Source of the DNA: Actinomycetota bacterium
GTDB taxonomy: Bacteria > Actinomycetota > CADDZG01 > WHSQ01
NCBI GenBank assembly: GCA_013695055.1
Contig: JACDBF010000290.1
Span: 1-5,295 of the forward strand
DNA length: 5,295 nucleotides
Direction: 5' to 3'
Shown: positions 1 through 4,379 of the stretch, piece after piece
Position numbering within the stretch: the stretch's first letter is position 1
Layout: each line of letters begins with the position of its first letter
Notes under the pieces: generated by a model
What the model saw: the letters and a program-made list of their open reading frames with translations, nothing else
Databases searched by the model: none
What the model was told of the DNA's origin: nothing
Translations under genes and position numbers: made by a program

Positions 1-633
1 GAGAAAGACCTCGAGCTTCAGGCGGCGGACGAGGTTTGGTGCGCCGGAGACCTCGGCTGGGGAGGCCCGTGGGCCTCGGAATGCATCGCTCACGTCCGCT
101 CGGCGGGCTGGACGACCGTCAAGGGCAATACCGACGTCTGGATCACCGGAGATCCCCAAACAATCACGGCCGACGACGATCGTCTGCTCATGCAATCGCT
201 GGCTTCAGCGCACGCGGTTTCGGCCGACGATGCTCGGTGGCTCCTCGATCTGCCGCTCGGGCACTCGGGGGCCGGGTCGCTGCTCATGGTGCACGGCACT
301 CCACACTCGCCCTTCGACGCCCCGATGCCGGACGCACCGGGATCGGACTTCGTCCCCTACGAGGGAAAAGCCACACTGGTCGTGTACGGGCATGTTCATC
401 GAGCTTTCGTGCGGCGCCTCAAGGACGGAAGCATCGTGTGCAACACGGGATCCGTCGGGTTTCCCAACGACGACGACACCGCCTCGTATTTGCTCATCGA
501 TCGACACGGCACCGACTTGACGCTCCGCCACCGGCGCGTCGCCTTCGATCGCGCCGCGGCCATTGCGAAAGCGCGTTCTGTCGGCAATCCGATCGCCGAC
601 CTCTTCCTCAAGAACATCGGACGACAGTCGTGA
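1..633 (+). CDS. Metallophosphoesterase, calcineurin-like (YfcE/MJ0936-type), 5'-truncated by window edge
   Basis: This is the C-terminal 210 residues of a small metal-dependent phosphoesterase; the frame is open from base 1 and ends at TGA 631-633. Visible family motifs, numbered in the partial protein, are AGDLGWGG (residues 15-22, the GD metal motif), KGNTD (41-45, the GNH/GNT motif; Thr replacing His is common in this subfamily), VHGTPHS (97-103), GHVHRAF (130-136) and NTGSVGFP (148-155). The first motif, D-x-H, must lie in the missing N-terminus. Such proteins bind two divalent metals and hydrolyse phosphomono- or phosphodiesters, but the natural substrate is often unknown and cannot be read from this sequence. 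No signal peptide is visible, though the N-terminus is missing; it is probably cytoplasmic. It is the first visible gene of an operon with DUF2203 and upp, and its stop overlaps the next start in GTGA (630-633). The fold is confident; the exact reaction is not. Confidence 0.9.
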   Translation, partial: EKDLELQAADEVWCAGDLGWGGPWASECIAHVRSAGWTTVKGNTDVWITGDPQTITADDDRLLMQSLASAHAVSADDARWLLDLPLGHSGAGSLLMVHGTPHSPFDAPMPDAPGSDFVPYEGKATLVVYGHVHRAFVRRLKDGSIVCNTGSVGFPNDDDTASYLLIDRHGTDLTLRHRRVAFDRAAAIAKARSVGNPIADLFLKNIGRQS

Positions 634-998
634 GCGACAAGATCTATACCCTCCAGGAAGCGAACGCGCTCCTCGACCATCTGGCGCCGGCGCTTGTCGA
701 GCTGAGGACCAAATATGAGGCTTCTGCACGAATCCGAGAGTTGATCGCCGTTTCCGCCGCAGGAAACGGTTCCTCGCCGGCGCGCGACCGCTGGTCTCGT
801 ACGCTTGCGCGCGTCGCCGAGCTACTCGAGCGAATCGAAGAATGGGGCGTGATCATCAGAGACATCGATACCGGCCTGATCGATTTCCCCGCGCGGATCG
901 GGGGCCGGGAAGCCTTTTACTGCTGGCGCCTCGGCGAGCCGGAGGTGGCCCATTGGCATTCTTCCGATGACGGCTTCAAAGGACGCCGGCCCCTATGA
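630..998 (+). CDS. DUF2203 family protein
   Basis: A 122-residue cytoplasmic protein matching the DUF2203 family along its whole length. It has the N-terminal KIYTLQEANALLDHLAPAL segment. It also has the very characteristic C-terminal half: GVIIRDIDTGLIDFPARIGG, then REAFYCWRLGEPEVAHWH and a closing GFKGRRPL. The central part is helical and amphipathic and may form a coiled coil. The biochemical function of this family is not known. The start chosen is GTG at 630, because the family match begins right after it and it forms a GTGA stop-start overlap with the phosphoesterase; the frame is open further upstream to base 36, but that part is Arg-rich out-of-frame reading of the phosphoesterase. 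No clear Shine-Dalgarno is seen, so translation is probably coupled to the upstream gene. The gene's end overlaps the longest upp frame by 32 bases. Family assignment is secure; role is unknown. Confidence 0.88.
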   Translation: MSDKIYTLQEANALLDHLAPALVELRTKYEASARIRELIAVSAAGNGSSPARDRWSRTLARVAELLERIEEWGVIIRDIDTGLIDFPARIGGREAFYCWRLGEPEVAHWHSSDDGFKGRRPL

Positions 999-1659
999 GC
1001 CGGGACACGCGACGCGCCATCTCGCGCGCGTGAGCCTCACCGTCGTCGATCATCCGCTTGCCGGCCATCTTCTGCTTGCGCTTCGCGATCGAAATACCCC
1101 CGCAACACTCTTTCGCTCACTCACCAAGCGCTTGACCACCGTACTGATTCTCGAAGCAACCAAGGATCTGCCGACAAGAGAACGCACGGTCATGACTCCG
1201 CTTGAAGAAGCGACCGGCTTGGCGCTGAAGCAGCCGCTCGTCGTCGTGCCGATCTTGCGTGCCGGCTTAGGGATGCTCGATGCCGTCGTCGAGCTCTTCC
1301 CCGTAGTGCGCGTCGGCTATCTCGGACTCGAGCGCGACGAAGCCACCTATCAACCCTCCGAGTACTACGCCAAGCTCCCCGAGATGCAGGATGCGACGAC
1401 GTTCGTGCTGGATCCCATGCTCGCCACCGGCGGGTCTGCGAATGCCGCGCTCGACTCGGTCAAGAAAGCCGGCGCCCGCTCGGTGCGGATGGTGTCGGTG
1501 GTATCCGCCCCCGAAGGCGTCGCCAGCCTGCAAAGGGCTCATCCCGACGTCGACGTCGTAACGGCATCGGTCGATCGCGCTCTCAACGCCGATGCGTACA
1601 TCATCCCGGGACTTGGGGACTTCGGGGACCGGCTCTTCGGAACCCAACCGGACGCCTGA
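967..1659 (+). CDS. upp: Uracil phosphoribosyltransferase
   Basis: Converts uracil and PRPP to UMP and pyrophosphate in pyrimidine salvage, in the cytoplasm. Diagnostic segments, numbered from ATG 967, are VVDHPLAGH near residues 26-34, LEATKDL (62-68), VVVPILRAGLGMLDAV (about 97-112), the PRPP-binding loop VLDPMLATGGSA and the C-terminal uracil-binding stretch YIIPGLGDFGDRLFGT. All key catalytic segments are intact. From ATG 967 the protein is 230 residues, about 20 longer than typical Upp (207-209). The in-frame GTG at 1030 would give 209 residues starting VSLTVVDHPL, which fits the family better. Neither start has a well-placed Shine-Dalgarno: GGAGGTGG at 941-948 is 18 bases before 967. 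The start is therefore uncertain. The gene is last in the phosphoesterase-DUF2203-upp cluster. Product identity is very sure. Confidence 0.96.
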   Translation: MTASKDAGPYEPGHATRHLARVSLTVVDHPLAGHLLLALRDRNTPATLFRSLTKRLTTVLILEATKDLPTRERTVMTPLEEATGLALKQPLVVVPILRAGLGMLDAVVELFPVVRVGYLGLERDEATYQPSEYYAKLPEMQDATTFVLDPMLATGGSANAALDSVKKAGARSVRMVSVVSAPEGVASLQRAHPDVDVVTASVDRALNADAYIIPGLGDFGDRLFGTQPDA

Positions 1660-1734
1660 CCCCGGCCTCTCGGCCGATTCGAGATTGGCGGGAACAACGG
1701 TGCCTTCTTGCCTCGTCCAAGGGGCATGTCGAAC

Positions 1735-1740
1735 AGGAGG
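1735..1740 (+). promoter_or_regulatory. Shine-Dalgarno that fixes the DUF4349 gene start
   Basis: AGGAGG lies six bases before GTG 1747, an ideal ribosome-binding site. It supports GTG 1747 over the more upstream in-frame TTG at 1708 and over ATG 1726, which lies upstream of this site. It also places the lipoprotein signal peptide directly at the N-terminus. Confidence 0.75.
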
Positions 1741-1746
1741 TTGACC

Positions 1747-2658
1747 GTGACTTTGACCAAAAAGATGTGTGCTGCCACTGCCATGCTGGCGCTCGTGTTG
1801 CCGGCGTGCGGCGGAAGTGACGGCACCGTCCTCGGCGGAGCGGACTCTGAGCAAGGCGCATCCCGCACATCTGATGACATGGCTGTAGAGGGGGCCCCGG
1901 ACGGTTCGGCCTCCGGAGGTGCACAAGAGACCTTTGCCTCCGCACAAGATGAAGGCCAAGTGGGGACCGCAGCCCAGTTGCCGAGCATTGGTCCGTCGGT
2001 CATCAAGACGGGAAGCGTAACTGTGAAGGTCGAAGAAGGAAGCTTCAAGGACTCTCTTCAGGGAGTCATCGCAACGGCGCGTGCCCATGGCGGATTCGTT
2101 CTTTCCACCGACGTGGGAGGAGAAGATGCCCGATCGGGGACTCTCGTGATTCGCGTCCCCTCGGCTCGATTCGAGCAGGTGCTGTCCGAGGTCGAGGATC
2201 TGGGAGAGCTCGCCGGCGAAAGCATCTCGGGCCAGGACGTTTCCCAAGAGTTCATCGACCTCGAGGCCCGCGCGCGCAACCTGCGCGCGCAGGAAGCGGT
2301 GCTTCTCCGCTTGATGGATCGCGCGGTCAGCATTGCCGACACCATTCGCGTGCAAGGAGAGCTTCAGGGCGTGCAGCTCGAGATAGAACGCATTCGAGGC
2401 CAGCTTCGTTATCTCGAAGATCAGACCTCGCTGGGTACCCTGACCGTCTCGCTGCAAGAGAAGGGCGCGGCCCCCGTTCGCGCCGGGACGATCGATCGGG
2501 CACTCGAGCAAGCGCTGGGCGCGGCCCTCGGCGTGGTGGCTGCGGTGATCGTGGGAGCGGGCGCAGTGCTGCCGGTCGCCGTCCTCATCGCCGTCGTCCT
2601 GCTGATAGTGCGTCAACTCCGGCCTCGTTTGTTCACCGCGGGGCCGGACCCAAGCTGA
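1747..2658 (+). CDS. DUF4349 domain membrane lipoprotein
   Basis: A 303-residue envelope protein. From GTG 1747 it begins with a short basic stretch (TLTKK), a hydrophobic core and a lipobox LPAC ending at Cys21 followed by GGSDG, so it should be exported and lipidated. Residues about 22-80 are a Ser/Gly/Ala/Asp-rich linker. Residues about 85-240 are a DUF4349 domain: it opens with VIKTGSVTVKVE and contains GTLVIRVPSARFEQVL. A long helical, probably coiled-coil segment follows (about 168-228, containing DLEARARNLRAQEAVLLRLM and QLEIERIRGQLRYLED), and then LGTLTVSLQEKG. A strong transmembrane helix lies at about 259-288, followed by a basic tail, RQLRPR. The family is known as a membrane-anchored domain without a defined biochemical role. 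The C-terminal tail is expected to be cytoplasmic if the DUF4349 domain is outside. The gene follows upp by 87 bases and has its own ribosome site, so it may be a separate unit. Confidence 0.88.
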   Translation: MTLTKKMCAATAMLALVLPACGGSDGTVLGGADSEQGASRTSDDMAVEGAPDGSASGGAQETFASAQDEGQVGTAAQLPSIGPSVIKTGSVTVKVEEGSFKDSLQGVIATARAHGGFVLSTDVGGEDARSGTLVIRVPSARFEQVLSEVEDLGELAGESISGQDVSQEFIDLEARARNLRAQEAVLLRLMDRAVSIADTIRVQGELQGVQLEIERIRGQLRYLEDQTSLGTLTVSLQEKGAAPVRAGTIDRALEQALGAALGVVAAVIVGAGAVLPVAVLIAVVLLIVRQLRPRLFTAGPDPS

Positions 2659-2666
2659 GCTCCAAC

Positions 2667-2684
2667 CCCACCACAGAAGGTGGG
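2667..2684. terminator. Possible bidirectional hairpin between convergent genes
   Basis: CCCACC (2667-2672), loop ACAGAA and GGTGGG (2679-2684) form a perfect 6-bp stem in the 43-base gap between the DUF4349 stop (2658) and the stop of the minus-strand winged-helix gene (2702). The position suits a shared terminator. There is no T-tract on either side, so it is not a canonical intrinsic terminator. Confidence 0.3.
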
Positions 2685-2701
2685 CGATGAGTGACTTGGC
2701 T

Positions 2702-3328
2702 CTAGACCTGGCCCGCCTTGAGGATGTCGAGCACCGCCTGCGCGTCGTCGTCCTCGACGCGCACGGGCTCGCCGGCCGGGCGGTTGAAACCGAACGCCCG
2801 GCTCAAGTTCTCCTCAGCGCGAGACAGCGCGCCCTCCGCGGCCTTCAACCTGATGCGCAAGTCCGTTTCCCGCTGCTCTGCTTCTTCTAGCTGCGCTTGG
2901 AGCCGCTCGATGAGCCTCGCTTGTTGAGCGCTTTCGTTCGCGAACGCCTCGACTTGAGCTGCGCGCAGTGAGTCATCGCGTCCAAGCTCTATCAGGCGAT
3001 CTACGACCGTCCGGCCCAAGTTCTCGTAATCCAGCTTTGCGCTCTTGCGGGGCGTCCTCGCGGGAAGCATCGTTTGGGCGTCTTCGAGGACGACTTCGTC
3101 GACCGAATTGATAACGATGATCGTGTCGCGCCCACGTCTGCCCCGCTGCAGGACCTCGATGCGACCCAGGCTTTCCAGAAGCTTGACGGCTTCGGCTGAG
3201 CGAACGGAGTTAAGGCCAGCCTCGACCGCGGCTTGCCTTAGCTTGCCCTCAAATCTTCCGCTCACAGATTGCGCCGCCAGACAAGCTAGTAGACGGCTGG
3301 CCAGAACATGAAGGTTGGTGCGCGCCAT
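2702..3328 (-). CDS. Winged-helix plus coiled-coil protein of unknown function
   Basis: I do not recognise a named family for this protein. From ATG 3328 it is 208 residues. Residues about 6-78 look like a winged-helix DNA-binding fold. A first helix (LHVLASRLLACLAAQ) is followed by LRQAAVEAGLN and SAEAVKLLESLGRIEVL as helix-turn-helix-like helices. A Gly/Arg-rich wing (QRGRRGR) and a hydrophobic strand (DTIIVINS) close the domain. A linker (80-100) leads to a charged helical region, with a convincing coiled coil at about 122-178 (Q, E, R and L-rich). An acidic C-terminal end contains VEDDDAQAVLDILK. No membrane segment or enzyme motif is visible. An upstream TTG at 3370 would add 14 residues (MTVSRFVLRKRALT) but has no properly spaced ribosome site; ATG 3328 has a weak GAGAG eight bases upstream. 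A DNA-binding, oligomerising regulator or a segregation-like factor are possible readings, by inference. A predicted promoter with an inverted repeat lies directly upstream. Confidence 0.75.
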   Translation of the reverse strand: MARTNLHVLASRLLACLAAQSVSGRFEGKLRQAAVEAGLNSVRSAEAVKLLESLGRIEVLQRGRRGRDTIIVINSVDEVVLEDAQTMLPARTPRKSAKLDYENLGRTVVDRLIELGRDDSLRAAQVEAFANESAQQARLIERLQAQLEEAEQRETDLRIRLKAAEGALSRAEENLSRAFGFNRPAGEPVRVEDDDAQAVLDILKAGQV

Positions 3329-3382
3329 AGTCAGTGCTCTCTTCCGAAGGACGAACCGCGAGACCGTCAACCCTACTTCAAC

Positions 3383-3424
3383 GGCGAAATCCTATTGCCT
3401 GCAGGTCAAGGATTCAAATTCGCC
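3383..3424. repeat. Interrupted inverted repeat covering the promoter (candidate operator)
   Basis: The left arm GGCGAAATCCT (3383-3393) is complementary to AGGAT (3409-3413) plus TTCGCC (3419-3424), the right arm carrying a five-base insertion TCAAA. The centre holds the perfect 8-base palindrome CCTGCAGG (3398-3405). The arms overlap the predicted -10 and -35, and the palindrome sits in the spacer. This is a plausible binding site for a dimeric repressor, perhaps the winged-helix protein itself. Confidence 0.45.
3389..3417 (-). promoter_or_regulatory. Predicted sigma-70-type promoter of the winged-helix gene
   Basis: On the minus strand, TTGAAT (3417-3412) and TAGGAT (3394-3389) are separated by 17 bases, a good match to housekeeping -35 and -10 elements. 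Transcription would start near 3382, giving a leader of roughly 55 bases before ATG 3328. This suggests the winged-helix gene is transcribed separately from the ddl-sigma-anti-sigma operon. The call is from sequence only. Confidence 0.45.
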
Positions 3425-3456
3425 ATCCCATAGTGGCCACGGCCAAACCCCCAGAA

Positions 3457-3690
3457 TCAGGAGCTTGTGAATAATGAAGTGATGCGGATTCGCAGGCCTT
3501 GCGGGCAAGGCGAGTGTCGCCGGAGTCGGGCGACTATCTCGGTGACCTCCTTATCGAGACCGTACCGCTCGAAGCAGGGCCCGCACTCTTCGAGATGAAC
3601 GCTTATCTCGTGGCGCTCGGCTGCGGAAAGGAGCTCGCCGTCAATGAAGAAATAGGCGCGCTGGAGAGTGTGCCGGCAGTGCTCACTCAC
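3457..3690 (-). CDS. RsrA-like zinc-binding anti-sigma factor (ZAS family)
   Basis: A small soluble anti-sigma factor expected to bind and inhibit the adjacent SigR-like sigma factor and release it when thiols are oxidised. From GTG 3690 it is 77 residues. It shows the ZAS pattern: Cys5 in SEHC, FFIDGEL, then HLEECGPCFERYGL carrying His32, Cys36 and Cys39. These match the four zinc ligands of RsrA, in which the first and last Cys also form the redox disulfide. One further Cys is in HSPCP near the C-terminus. No membrane segment is seen, as in RsrA. GTG 3690 is preferred because GGAG lies six bases upstream and the start makes a GTGA overlap with the extended sigma frame; TTG 3702 (adding MERN) is the alternative. 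The order sigma then anti-sigma is the standard arrangement. The partner specificity is inferred from context and similarity. Confidence 0.88.
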   Translation of the reverse strand: MSEHCRHTLQRAYFFIDGELLSAAERHEISVHLEECGPCFERYGLDKEVTEIVARLRRHSPCPQGLRIRITSLFTSS

Positions 3691-3761
3691 ATTTCTCTCC
3701 AACCCATAGGGTCTCCCCCCTGATCCATCATCATTCTCATGCTCCGCCTGCCGTCCGATGG
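3687..3761 (-). other. Open extension of the sigma-factor frame past its TAG stop
   Basis: After the sigma stop TAG (3764-3762) the same frame continues for 24 sense codons and ends at TGA (3689-3687), which overlaps the anti-sigma GTG in GTGA. From ATG 3740 it could encode a 17-residue peptide, MRMMMDQGGDPMGWREM. It may be a coupling mini-ORF, the remains of a longer sigma C-terminus, or chance. There is no evidence that it is a functional protein. Confidence 0.3.
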
Positions 3762-4379
3762 CTATTCGTAAGCCGCTCCGCCGTTACCCGGGCCCTTCAC
3801 GATGCCCCGATCAACGGCTATCTTCCATAAACGCTTCTGGAGAGCTTTTCTTCCCCGGTGGAGTCGCGACATGACGGTGCCCATAGGCACATCCATGATC
3901 TCGGCCATCTCAGCGTAGGTGAAGCCCTCCATATCGGAGAGCACCACGGCCAGGCGAAATTGTTCCGGCAGCTCTTCTATCGCCTCGAGGATGTCTGAGT
4001 CCACCAGCGAGTCCAGGACCAGGCTCTCGGGCGTCTCTGAGTACTGCGGGTCGTGATTCTTGAGCTCCTGATACAGATCGAAGTCTTCAACCTCGTCCGA
4101 AGAGACCTTTTGCGGCTCCCTTTGCTTCTTGCGATAAGTATTGATGTAGGCGTTGGTCAGGATGCGGAAGAGCCACGCCTTGAGATTGGTCCCCGGCTCG
4201 AAGCGGTCGAAGGCCCGGTAGGCCCGAAGCATGGTCTCCTGAACCAAGTCTTCGGCGTCCGCCGGATTGCGGGTCATGCGCAGGGCGGCGCCGTAGAGCG
4301 AATCCAGCAGGGGCAGCGCCCCACGCTGAAAACGGTCTTTGTCCTCTTCGCTGAGGCTCACTGCGGATCTGTCAGCCAC
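3762..4379 (-). CDS. sigR: ECF RNA polymerase sigma factor, SigR/SigH-like (thiol-oxidative stress)
   Basis: A 205-residue group IV sigma factor that directs RNA polymerase to stress promoters. Region 2 spans about residues 22-88: LRMTRNPADAEDLVQET, then GTNLKAWLFRILTNAYIN and YRKKQREP. Region 4 spans about 132-184, with LPEQFRLAVVLSDMEGFTYA followed by EIMDVPMGTVMSRLHRGRKA, the -35 recognition helix-turn-helix. These stretches are nearly the same as in actinobacterial SigR/SigH, which control thioredoxin and thiol-homeostasis genes and usually bind GGAAT/GTT promoters; that regulon is family knowledge. A linker at about 89-130 is acidic. The start is GTG 4379, preceded by GAGGGGG ten bases upstream and overlapping the ddl end by eight bases, so translation is likely coupled to ddl. 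The cognate anti-sigma gene follows. I saw no GGAAT-N18-GTT site just upstream, so autoregulation is not shown here. Confidence 0.93.
   Translation of the reverse strand: MADRSAVSLSEEDKDRFQRGALPLLDSLYGAALRMTRNPADAEDLVQETMLRAYRAFDRFEPGTNLKAWLFRILTNAYINTYRKKQREPQKVSSDEVEDFDLYQELKNHDPQYSETPESLVLDSLVDSDILEAIEELPEQFRLAVVLSDMEGFTYAEMAEIMDVPMGTVMSRLHRGRKALQKRLWKIAVDRGIVKGPGNGGAAYE

Noticed and set aside
36..629. Upstream extension of the DUF2203 frame
   Set aside because: The translation is an Arg-rich low-complexity reading of the phosphoesterase gene in another frame; family similarity begins only after GTG 630.
1663..1676. Small hairpin CGGCC-TCTC-GGCCG just after upp as a terminator
   Set aside because: The stem is only 5 bp with no T-tract; such hairpins are common by chance in GC-rich DNA.
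1267..2616. A 449-codon open frame on the minus strand opposite upp and the DUF4349 gene
   Set aside because: It is antisense to two genes with clear family matches, its product is rich in His, Arg and Gly with no recognisable domain, and long antisense frames are expected in GC-rich DNA.
3391..3424. Stretch resembling the 3' half of a tRNA (CCTGCAGGTC followed by AAGGATTCAAATTC) that might mark an attachment site
   Set aside because: The T-stem does not pair, no D-arm or acceptor stem is found upstream, and there is no integrase or direct repeat nearby. The inverted-repeat and promoter reading explains it better.
3434..3445. Palindrome TGGCC-AC-GGCCA downstream of the anti-sigma gene as a terminator
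   Set aside because: The usable stem is about 4 bp once a realistic loop is allowed, and no T-tract follows on the minus strand.
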